From: Pelagibacterium lentulum
GTDB lineage: Bacteria; Pseudomonadota; Alphaproteobacteria; Rhizobiales; Devosiaceae
Assembly (NCBI RefSeq): GCF_003992625.1
Contig: NZ_RZMW01000043.1
Coordinates: 160,474 to 224,473, forward strand
Direction: 5' to 3'
DNA: 64,000 nucleotides
Shown here: piece by piece, positions 38,327-46,204 of the stretch
How positions within the stretch are numbered: the first letter of the stretch is position 1
Layout: each line of letters starts with the position of its first letter
Notes under the pieces: model-generated
The model's input: only the letters and a program-made list of their open reading frames with translations
Told to the model about the DNA's origin: nothing
Databases searched by the model: none
Translations under genes and position numbers: made by a program

Positions 38327-39297
38327 GTATTGTCCGCAACTCCGTATGGTTGGCGAAAATGCGCTCGCTGATGCGAGACATGACTTCTCGGTATAGCTAT
38401 TGGTTCTGGGGTATCGGTTTCCTCGTGCTGTCTGGCGCGACAAGTTCTTGTGTTCCACTCAGATCCGTCAGCCCCATTGCAACCGTTACGGAGGAAGCCC
38501 AAGTTGCACCGAACGCAGTTCCGACCGCCGCGCCATCTGCAGGCCCCATAAGCGGGGGCAGCGGCTGGCGACGGGTGTTCACCGATGAGTTCACTTCGGG
38601 CGTTCTTGACCGTTCCAAATGGACCCGATGTTATTGGTGGGACAACGGTGGCTGCACAAATCTGGGCAATCCCAATCTCAACTGGTATCTGCCTGGCAAT
38701 ATTTCGTTTCGCAACGGCGCTCTGGTGCTGACGGCACGCGAGCAACAGGTTCGCGGCATTAACGGTCGTCTGTTTCCCTACACTTCCGGCATGGTCACGA
38801 CGGGGCGCGATTACGCCGAACGTCATCGCTCCGACAGGTTCTCCTTTACATATGGCTATGTGGAAATCCGGGCACGTATTCCGTCGGGCCGAGGTTTGTG
38901 GCCTGCATTGTGGCTAATGCCATCGACGCATCGGGATTTGCCGGAAATCGACATCATGGAAGTTATCGGACATCGGCCAAACGTGCTCGAAATGCATTTT
39001 CACTATCGCGCCGATGCCGGCCAGAAGCGAACCGCAAACCGGCGCGTTACCGTTTCCGACCTGTCGCGAAATTGGCATGTGTATGGGCTGGAGTGGTCGC
39101 CCAACGCAATCATCTGGTATCTGGACGGCGTGGAGCAGTGGCGCTTCACCAATGCCAGTGCCATCCCGCGCGAGCCCATGTATCTCATAATGAACCTGGC
39201 GGTTGGAGGCGCCTGGCCCGGATCGCCAAACAGCAGCACGCAATTTCCTGCGGAGTTCCTGATCGACTATGTCAGGATCTGGCAAAGGGCACAGTGA
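38323..39297 (+). CDS. Exported GH16 family beta-glycanase
   Basis: The start overlaps the manC stop (ATGA). The 324-residue protein has a hydrophobic signal/anchor (about residues 25-45) with a Cys soon after, so lipid attachment is possible but the lipobox is not canonical. The GH16 domain (about 75-322) has the catalytic motif EIDIMEV (E208, D210, E213), with WPALWLMP before and WHVYGLEWSP after it. Enzymes of this type, such as ExoK, cleave beta-glucans and trim exopolysaccharide during synthesis. That is the likely role in this cluster. Confidence 0.92.
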   Translation: MSIVRNSVWLAKMRSLMRDMTSRYSYWFWGIGFLVLSGATSSCVPLRSVSPIATVTEEAQVAPNAVPTAAPSAGPISGGSGWRRVFTDEFTSGVLDRSKWTRCYWWDNGGCTNLGNPNLNWYLPGNISFRNGALVLTAREQQVRGINGRLFPYTSGMVTTGRDYAERHRSDRFSFTYGYVEIRARIPSGRGLWPALWLMPSTHRDLPEIDIMEVIGHRPNVLEMHFHYRADAGQKRTANRRVTVSDLSRNWHVYGLEWSPNAIIWYLDGVEQWRFTNASAIPREPMYLIMNLAVGGAWPGSPNSSTQFPAEFLIDYVRIWQRAQ

Positions 39298-39461
39298 TGT
39301 CGAGGCTGGGTATCCATCGCGATAATGGCGCAAGAACCCGGTCACAGTCGCTATCCGGCCGACCTGCCGAAACAGACGCCCGCACTGCACCCCACGCCCG
39401 CACTTCTGACAAGCATCGACTGGCCGCCATATCGAACGAGCAGTACGAGGCGTTCCGATGA
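39297..39461 (+). CDS. Small Arg-rich coupled ORF in the polysaccharide operon
   Basis: A 54-residue ORF exactly fills the gap between GH16 and the polytopic gene. Its ATG overlaps the GH16 stop (TGATG, 39295-39299) and its stop overlaps the next start (ATGA, 39458-39461). The predicted product is basic (many Arg), with no signal peptide or membrane helix, and I recognise no family. It may be a genuine small protein or a leader that carries ribosomes to the downstream gene. Position and overlaps are the only support. Confidence 0.45.
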   Translation: MSRLGIHRDNGARTRSQSLSGRPAETDARTAPHARTSDKHRLAAISNEQYEAFR

Positions 39462-42262
39462 CATATGCTTCGGGTAGAAATGGCGACCAAATGGTATCGA
39501 AAAGCCCCCAAGTGGTAAGGCCTGCCGGTACCATCGCCAACCTCGCCGACCAGATGTTGCCTTGGAGTTGTCTGGCCGCAGCGATAGCATTCTGGCTGGC
39601 GAGCCTTCCCCTCATCGACACGCAAGACCTCGGCCAGCTCGGCTTGCTCACGGCCATGCCCTGGACCATGGCGCCGGCCTTTGCACTTGTTGCAATCGGC
39701 TTTGTCCTGACGCTGCGCGCAAAGGTCAAAACAGGCCTCGCCCCCTATGTGATGATTATCATGTTCGTGGTCCTGCTCCATGGCACAGCCGCGATCGTCT
39801 ACGACAATCTGCGATACTCCTGGGCGTGGAAACATCTCGGGGTCATAGACTTTATCCAGCGCACTGGCACAATCGATCAATACTCGCGTTATCTAGCCGC
39901 TTATCACAACTGGCCAGGATTCTTTCTGATCTTTGCCAACATTGGAAAAATATTCGAGATCGACCCGCTGGAAATGTCGCAGATCGCGCGCTTTTTTCCG
40001 CTCGGCCTCAACCTGCTTTATGCAAGCATACTGCCCTATATTTTCCGACGCCTCTCAACCGACCGGCGCTTGGTATGGACAGCCACTGCGCTGTTCATTG
40101 TCGGCAACTGGGTTGGCCAGGACTATTTCTCGCCGCAGGGAACCGTCTTTTTTCTGCTGCTGATCGTACTGGCACTCTGCCTGGGCCCTCTGGCTTCAAT
40201 CCCCCCTCGCCCACCCGCGAATGCTCACCCGCTGCGGTTCGTGTTCTGGCGCCTGCAACTCTGGTCGACACGCCGTACTCCGGTTCTGCCCCAACGCCTA
40301 CCAACTGCGCATCAGGTTACGGCCGTGGTGACGGTCCTGGTGCTTATCCTCGCCATTACCGCAAGCCATCAACTGACCCCCATCCTGATGATAGCGATGT
40401 TCGCAGGGCTATTTGCAATCGGCCGACTGTCAATCGGTTTCCTTTTGTTTGCCATTGCCGCCGAAATGCTTTGGCTGTTTTTCATCGCCGATCCTTTCAT
40501 GGGGCAGGTTTTACCGGCGATGATCGGCGAGTTCGGCACAATTGGCGACGCAACCTTCGGCGCTGTTGTTGACTGGAGGCAAGTGAGCGATGGGCAACGC
40601 CTTGTGTCGCTGGCCAGCAGATCGGTGGTTGTCGTTATCGTTTTAGCGGCGATGGCGGGTTGCTTGTTGAGATTGCGGCACGGCTATCGAGACGGCATTG
40701 CCGCGGTACTAGCATTGGCCCCGGTGCCGCTTGCGATCTCCACGTCATATGGCGGCGAGATCCTGTTTCGTGTTTATTTCTTCATGCTGCCCTTTCTTGC
40801 CTTTTTTGCCGCTGGCCTGCTTTTCCCCCATCCCAAAAGCCGGTTCACCGCATTCAAGGCAACGGCACTTGCGCTTTTTCTGTCGACGCTGTGCGGCGCA
40901 TTCATCCTCGCCAACAATGGCAAGGATGCTCAATACGCATTCACCGATGGCGAGGTCGCCGCAGCGAAATGGATCTATGCCGACCCCGTACCCGATACGC
41001 TTCTGATTGAAGCGGCCACCAACTACCCGATGCAGTTCCAGAACTACGAAAACTTTATATATGTGCCCCTGTCCGAAGAGCTTCGCACCAGTCTCAACGA
41101 GGTGCTGACAGATCCCGCACGCCTGTTGGCCAGTTGGCTACGTACACATGACGGTCCTGCCGCCTATGCGATTTTCACCCGCAGCCACGCCGCCTTCTAC
41201 GAGGCGATGAGTCTTCTGCCAGGCTCGAGTCTGCCCGAGGTCGTCGATAAGTTGATGGCCTCGCCGGACCTCAAGGTGGCTTTTGCCGCGCAAGATGCCA
41301 TCGTCTTTGAGGCAGTGCCCGTGCCCGGCCCGGCAATGTCACCTGACGATATCGTCCGGCAGCGATACCAGCTCGAGCAACTTATGGCGTTCGGAGGCTT
41401 TGGCTCGTCCGGCTTGCCGATCTCTCGAGATCATCTTGCCGAGCGCGAGCAGGAGCGCCTTATCGACGCACTCAGAGATGCCGGCTACCATGAGGCTGTC
41501 GTTACCTTGGCACCGGCCTCAGGGTCGGGCGAGACCGCAGCAACTTATGAGATCGAAGTTGATGCCGGTCCCATATACACCATCGGCACTGTACGGCTGC
41601 ATGGCATCGACACAGCGTCTTCTGGTGAACTGCCGCAGGTGCTGACCGATCTCGTCATGCGTGCGCCTGGCGAACCGGCAACGCGCATGAACTTTGACTC
41701 GCTCATGAACGTCACAACATGGCTGCTTGGCCAGTCGGGATATCCCTTCGCCCAGGTGCGGCTTGGCACTCTTGATCTTCATGCGGAGACCAGACTGGTC
41801 ACCATGGAGATCGTCATAGAGACCGGGACACGCGCGACAATTGGAACCACTTCGGTTGAAGGCGTGTGGGAACGCATCGATCCGGCCATTCTTGGCGATG
41901 TGCCACTGCCGACAGACGAGCCCTATTCCCCCGATCGCATTTCCATTCTTTACGAAGCGCTCTCGGCACTACCCACGGTTGCTCAGGTTTGGATCGAACT
42001 TGTTCCTGTTACCGATAGCGTGATCAATGTTGCTGTCGGCATCGATCCCGCACCAAGGTTCGTTCCGTCGGGCCGGGACATCGTCGGCCTTGTGCTGCTT
42101 GCCATTCTGCTGATCATTATCGGCACACGGGAAGGGCTGACGGCTACAGAACCACGACTATACCGAACGGCTATCGGCAATTACACAATCGCCACCGTCG
42201 TGCTGGGCAGCATCGCGGCAACCTATGTGCTCATCCGCCTGCTGGAAATAATGGCGATATAG
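39458..42262 (+). CDS. Polytopic membrane protein fused to POTRA-like domains
   Basis: This 934-residue protein has an N-terminal membrane part (about residues 30-490, roughly a dozen helices) resembling large glycosyltransferase-like or polysaccharide polymerase membrane proteins, including an external loop with YDNLRYSWAWKHLG and YHNWPGFF, and GNWVGQDYFSPQG. A soluble, probably periplasmic part follows. Between about residues 660 and 870 it shows repeated POTRA-like units: ALRDAGYHEAVV, VDAGPIYTIGTVRLHGID, then a second with LLGQSGYPFAQV. Two C-terminal helices (about 874-934) re-enter the membrane. No outer-membrane barrel is present. A role in polymerising or exporting the polysaccharide is inferred from position. 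Confidence 0.7.
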   Translation: MTYASGRNGDQMVSKSPQVVRPAGTIANLADQMLPWSCLAAAIAFWLASLPLIDTQDLGQLGLLTAMPWTMAPAFALVAIGFVLTLRAKVKTGLAPYVMIIMFVVLLHGTAAIVYDNLRYSWAWKHLGVIDFIQRTGTIDQYSRYLAAYHNWPGFFLIFANIGKIFEIDPLEMSQIARFFPLGLNLLYASILPYIFRRLSTDRRLVWTATALFIVGNWVGQDYFSPQGTVFFLLLIVLALCLGPLASIPPRPPANAHPLRFVFWRLQLWSTRRTPVLPQRLPTAHQVTAVVTVLVLILAITASHQLTPILMIAMFAGLFAIGRLSIGFLLFAIAAEMLWLFFIADPFMGQVLPAMIGEFGTIGDATFGAVVDWRQVSDGQRLVSLASRSVVVVIVLAAMAGCLLRLRHGYRDGIAAVLALAPVPLAISTSYGGEILFRVYFFMLPFLAFFAAGLLFPHPKSRFTAFKATALALFLSTLCGAFILANNGKDAQYAFTDGEVAAAKWIYADPVPDTLLIEAATNYPMQFQNYENFIYVPLSEELRTSLNEVLTDPARLLASWLRTHDGPAAYAIFTRSHAAFYEAMSLLPGSSLPEVVDKLMASPDLKVAFAAQDAIVFEAVPVPGPAMSPDDIVRQRYQLEQLMAFGGFGSSGLPISRDHLAEREQERLIDALRDAGYHEAVVTLAPASGSGETAATYEIEVDAGPIYTIGTVRLHGIDTASSGELPQVLTDLVMRAPGEPATRMNFDSLMNVTTWLLGQSGYPFAQVRLGTLDLHAETRLVTMEIVIETGTRATIGTTSVEGVWERIDPAILGDVPLPTDEPYSPDRISILYEALSALPTVAQVWIELVPVTDSVINVAVGIDPAPRFVPSGRDIVGLVLLAILLIIIGTREGLTATEPRLYRTAIGNYTIATVVLGSIAATYVLIRLLEIMAI

Positions 42263-42290
42263 AAATCGCGTGATTGCGCGCTTTGACGCG

Positions 42291-42391
42291 CCCAAATCCC
42301 TGGCTCAAAGTCGTTGCTTTGTCGCGTGTCCGAACCGGAAAACCGTTCCCCCCGGATCGCGTCCGAGGGAGTGCTTTTGCTGGACGCGCTC
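42291..42391 (-). repeat. Intergenic palindromic repeat, copy 2 (reverse orientation)
   Basis: Read on the minus strand it begins AGCGCGTCCAGCAAAAGCA, contains ACGGTTTTCCGGTTCGGACA and ends with a GACTTTGAGC tail. It is a relative of the elements at 30360 and 56742. Its end abuts the stop codon of the hypothetical gene at 42391. Confidence 0.75.
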
Positions 42392-42729
42392 TAACGGCCC
42401 TGTACGTGCCGAGCCAGCTTTTCTCGAACCATCTCGGCAAAGGTCTTGTTGTCGGGCTTTGTATCGATCAAGGCCACAACCATTTCTTCCGACGAGGTAT
42501 CGCGCGTTCCGGAAATTCGGAGAACAAGCGTATCGATATCAGCCTTGAGTTGGGCCAGTTCCGCAACCAATTGAGCTTCTCGCGGATCGTCGTCGCGCTT
42601 TGCGTCCGAGCCGTCGGCGTCTCGCTCGCGAGCGGCCTGTAATTCTTTGAGCTCGCGTTCTGCCTTATCCCATGCAGTAACAAGACTTTGCCACTCGGCA
42701 AAGATTTCAGGATCAAATTTGTCTGTCAC
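42391..42729 (-). CDS. Hypothetical coiled-coil protein
   Basis: From a GTG at 42729 the product is 112 residues; an in-frame start at 42768 would add 13 residues. The middle (about residues 20-75) is highly charged with heptad spacing, suggesting a coiled coil. The C-terminal part (VVALIDTKPDNKTFAEMVREKLARH) looks like a small folded tail. No signal peptide or known family was recognised. It is the only minus-strand gene inside the polysaccharide cluster, next to an intergenic repeat. Confidence 0.5.
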   Translation of the reverse strand: MTDKFDPEIFAEWQSLVTAWDKAERELKELQAARERDADGSDAKRDDDPREAQLVAELAQLKADIDTLVLRISGTRDTSSEEMVVALIDTKPDNKTFAEMVREKLARHVQGR

Positions 42730-43178
42730 GATTAAACCACTATTCCACCAAGACCGGCGAGAGTACACGTTGCTAATTATTCACAAATGCGACTTTAGCG
42801 AGATGCCCCGCAAATGTCACCCTGACACACAAACGATTGAGCTATGGAACAAGGTTGCAACGGCCATTTTCCATTACGAAACAGGTGCTTGAAAAATGGG
42901 CGCGGGCGAATAAATGTCGCCGCATCTTAGTAGAAGAAAATAATATTCAAATTGTAAGGCCGAATCAAAAATAAGCTTTACTTAAAGCATCCATCTATAT
43001 TAACATATTTTTAACCGGATGTTATTTGAGGGACGTCAAACTACTCCGGAAACTTCCTGGTATCGGGCTGGCCACAGCCCATGGTTGTGTTTGGCGGCGC
43101 TATGGGTCGCCAATGTAGGCGTTTTTATCCGATTTTCGGTTCAGCATCGCGCTAGGCGGGGCGCCAACGGGGGGTACA
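42730..43178. other. AT-rich intergenic region upstream of the GT2 gene
   Basis: About 450 bases hold no convincing gene. A perfect inverted repeat GCTTTA-CT-TAAAGC at 42975-42988 lies near an AT-rich tract and could be a regulatory site for the glycosyltransferase operon that starts at 43179. No other structure was seen. Confidence 0.4.
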
Positions 43179-43982
43179 ATGAAATTTGACTCCAATATCT
43201 TCGTGCGTCGCAACTCCAATCAAACCACCAATCCCCGCAGTCATCGTGCACAAAATGGACGATCTCCGTCAATATCCGTAGTAATACCAGCAATGAATGA
43301 GGCAAAGAATCTGCCCCATGTATTGCCCTATATCCCGACATGGGTTGATGAGATCATTCTGGTGGATGGAAACTCCAAGGACGATACCGTCGCCATTGCC
43401 CGAAAGCTGGTGCCCGATATTGTTGTCGTAGGTCAGGACCGGCCCGGAAAGGGGGCGGCGCTTATGTCAGGCTTTCGCGCAGCAAAAGGTGACATCATCA
43501 TCATGCTGGATGCTGACGGTTCGACAGACCCGAGAGAAATTCCGGCCTTTGTGGGCGCTCTGCTCTCCGGGGCGGACTTTGTAAAGGGTTCGCGCTTTCT
43601 GCAGGGAGGCGGCACTCTCGACATGGAATGGTATCGCAGGCTTGGCAACTGGGGCTTTGTAAAGCTCGTATCCTTGCGGTTCGGGGGCAATTTCACCGAC
43701 CTTTGCTATGGCTACGCAGCATTCTGGCGCGACGTCCTCGACCGCATGTCGCTTGATGACGATGTCGGCTTTGAAATCGAAACCAGCATGAATGTGCAGG
43801 CTCTGCTGACCGATCTGAAAATCACCGAAGTCGCCAGCACCGAGATGCGCCGCATCCATGGCAAGAGCAATTTGAGAACCATCCCCGACGGTTGGCGCGT
43901 TCTGTCAAAGATCGTGCAATTGAGTTTTCAGAAACCTCAAAGGGAACCGCAAGCCCGGATAGCCAGAACACAACAGCACTGA
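43179..43982 (+). CDS. Family 2 glycosyltransferase
   Basis: This 267-residue GT-A protein starts its catalytic domain at ISVVIPAMNEAKNLPHV (about residues 32-48) and has the donor/metal motif IIMLDADGSTDP (about residues 107-118). It resembles dolichyl-phosphate mannosyltransferase-like GT2 enzymes without added membrane helices. It is 34 bases upstream of the double-GT2 gene. With ManC in the cluster a mannosyl or glucosyl donor is plausible, but specificity cannot be read. Confidence 0.88.
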   Translation: MKFDSNIFVRRNSNQTTNPRSHRAQNGRSPSISVVIPAMNEAKNLPHVLPYIPTWVDEIILVDGNSKDDTVAIARKLVPDIVVVGQDRPGKGAALMSGFRAAKGDIIIMLDADGSTDPREIPAFVGALLSGADFVKGSRFLQGGGTLDMEWYRRLGNWGFVKLVSLRFGGNFTDLCYGYAAFWRDVLDRMSLDDDVGFEIETSMNVQALLTDLKITEVASTEMRRIHGKSNLRTIPDGWRVLSKIVQLSFQKPQREPQARIARTQQH

Positions 43983-44016
43983 ACAAGTAGCCGGCCCCGG
44001 CATTGAGGTTTCCGAG

Positions 44017-46194
44017 ATGGACAGAGTTTCTGTTATCATCTGCACGCATGCGACTGACCGGCTTCCGCTGACACGCAAAGCGGTTGCCTCCGTTGTAAAG
44101 CAGACGTTCCCGGCCCACGAACTGATCGTCGTCGTGGATCATAATCCCGATCTGCTCAAGCAAATAAAGGCGGAGAAATCGTCAGCCCGTGTCGTTGCAA
44201 ACACATGCGAAACCGGTCTTTCCGGAGCGCGCAACTCTGGCGTTCGGGCGTCCTCGGGCGACATTATTGCCTTTATCGATGACGATGCCCTGGCCTCACC
44301 CAATTGGCTTGAAACGCTTGTCCACCATTACAAGGACCGGCATGTCTTGGCTGTCGGGGGACATATAGAACCGATCTGGCCCGCCGGACGCCCGTTATGG
44401 TGGCCCGAGGAGTTCGACTGGGTTATCGGATGCAGCTACCGTGGCCAACCGGACGCTGTTGCCCCTGTGCGAAACCTGATCGGCTGCAACATGTCTTTCC
44501 GCCGTGCCGTCTTTGATATCTGCGGCGGTTTTTCAACCGAGCTTGGCCGTGTCGGGTCCGATGCTGCAGGTTGCGAAGAAACCGAATTCTGCATCCGGGC
44601 GCAAACGGCATTTCCCCTTGGCCATATACTTTACGATCCGGCTGTTCGCGTAAGCCACAGCATCGAACCTGAACGCACCAAATGGTCCTATTTTGCCAAA
44701 CGCTGCCGGTCCGAAGGACGGTCCAAGGCAGCGCTATCGGCAAAGACAGGAACTGGGCGCGGATTGAAGTCCGAAAGGGATTATGTCCGCCGCACCCTTC
44801 CAACAGGCGTACTCAAAGGCTTCTTCGGCGGGCCGGGCGCTTTGCGTAAGTCTGGCGCAATTATCGCGGGGTTCGGCATGACGGCCGGGGCCTTTCTGGG
44901 CGCACGATTGAGGCGCACGAAGGCTCCGGCCACACATGCCGCACCCGTATTTGCGCCGTTCAAAATCACCGAGTTCGACGTATCCGGGCCTCTCGGAGAT
45001 CTGGCGGGCGTCGATCCGGAAACCGGGAAGGTTTATGGCGCTGCGTTCTGCTTGGTCCGCAATCATGGAACCCCGGTCGGCATCGCTACGCTGCCGGTAT
45101 GCGGGACGACCATTCCGGAAAAAGAGCTGTCCCCCCTGTTGGCAAAAGCCTGCACGGTGCCGCGCCAGACCGTTCAGGCAAGTGTTATCAAGCAGTTGCC
45201 GAGCGCACGGGTCGTTATCGCTACGCGGGACCGGCCGGAGATGCTTGCCAATTGCCTCGATACGCTGCTGGCCCAATCCTATCCCGAATTTGAAATTCAT
45301 GTGGTCGATAGCGCACCCGCTACAAGCGCAACGCGCGAATTGATTGCCCAGAAATATGCCGATACCGACATTCGCTATCGTCACGAACCGCTGCCTGGTC
45401 TGGCCTTGGCGCATAATCGCGGCATTGCTGGCGCACGGACTGACCTGCTGGCGTTTACCGATGACGATGTGCTTATCGATCGCAATTGGCTGCATGTGAT
45501 TGGCACTGCCTTTGGTCGCGACAGGCGCATCGGGTGCGTGACCGGACTGATCCTGCCTGCTGAATTGGAAACGCGTGCCCAATACTGGATCGAGGCTCAC
45601 GGCGGCTTCGGGAAGGGTTTTGCGCCCCGACTGTTCGACTTGGGCGCCCATCGCCCCCAGAGCCCACTTTTCCCATATGCGGCAGGAGCATTCGGCTCCG
45701 GGGCCAATATGGCATTTTCGCGCGCTGCCCTTGACGCGATCGGTGGTTTCGATCCCGCGCTTGGCGCAGGAACGATTGCGCGCGGCGGTGATGATCTGGC
45801 CGCCTTTACCGCAGTCATCCTTGCCCGCTTCCAGCTAGCCTATGAACCCGGAGCCATCATCTGGCATCATCACCGGCGCAATGAAGAAGGTATCGCAGGC
45901 CAGGCTCACGGCTACGGTGTGGGGCTAGGCGCCTATCTGACGAAAACGCTTCTCGATCACCCGCAAGCGGCGCTGGCATATGCCATGGGCTTCCCTGCAG
46001 CGCTTCTCCATATTCTTGGACCGGGTTCCAGCAAGAATGTACGCCTGCCAACCGACTATCCGGCATCGCTCAAATGGGCGGAACGCAGGGGAATGCTTGC
46101 AGGTTTTTCAGCCTATTTCAGAAGCCGCAGACAGGTTGCTCGAAGCGCTGAACGCGCTTATGCGCGGACATCGGTTTCCGGGCATCAGGTATAA
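44017..46194 (+). CDS. Protein with two family 2 glycosyltransferase domains
   Basis: This 725-residue protein carries two GT-A domains. The first (about residues 3-250) has VSVIICTHATDRLP and AFIDDDALASPNWLE; the second (about 395-640) has ARVVIATRDRPEML and AFTDDDVLIDRNWLH. A linker with a hydrophobic stretch (about 280-300) and a beta-rich part join them. Each domain keeps its DxD-like metal motif, so both may be active and add successive sugars. It is followed after ten bases by the deacetylase-Sel1 gene. Confidence 0.88.
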   Translation: MDRVSVIICTHATDRLPLTRKAVASVVKQTFPAHELIVVVDHNPDLLKQIKAEKSSARVVANTCETGLSGARNSGVRASSGDIIAFIDDDALASPNWLETLVHHYKDRHVLAVGGHIEPIWPAGRPLWWPEEFDWVIGCSYRGQPDAVAPVRNLIGCNMSFRRAVFDICGGFSTELGRVGSDAAGCEETEFCIRAQTAFPLGHILYDPAVRVSHSIEPERTKWSYFAKRCRSEGRSKAALSAKTGTGRGLKSERDYVRRTLPTGVLKGFFGGPGALRKSGAIIAGFGMTAGAFLGARLRRTKAPATHAAPVFAPFKITEFDVSGPLGDLAGVDPETGKVYGAAFCLVRNHGTPVGIATLPVCGTTIPEKELSPLLAKACTVPRQTVQASVIKQLPSARVVIATRDRPEMLANCLDTLLAQSYPEFEIHVVDSAPATSATRELIAQKYADTDIRYRHEPLPGLALAHNRGIAGARTDLLAFTDDDVLIDRNWLHVIGTAFGRDRRIGCVTGLILPAELETRAQYWIEAHGGFGKGFAPRLFDLGAHRPQSPLFPYAAGAFGSGANMAFSRAALDAIGGFDPALGAGTIARGGDDLAAFTAVILARFQLAYEPGAIIWHHHRRNEEGIAGQAHGYGVGLGAYLTKTLLDHPQAALAYAMGFPAALLHILGPGSSKNVRLPTDYPASLKWAERRGMLAGFSAYFRSRRQVARSAERAYARTSVSGHQV

Positions 46195-46204
46195 GGGTCC
46201 AGCC

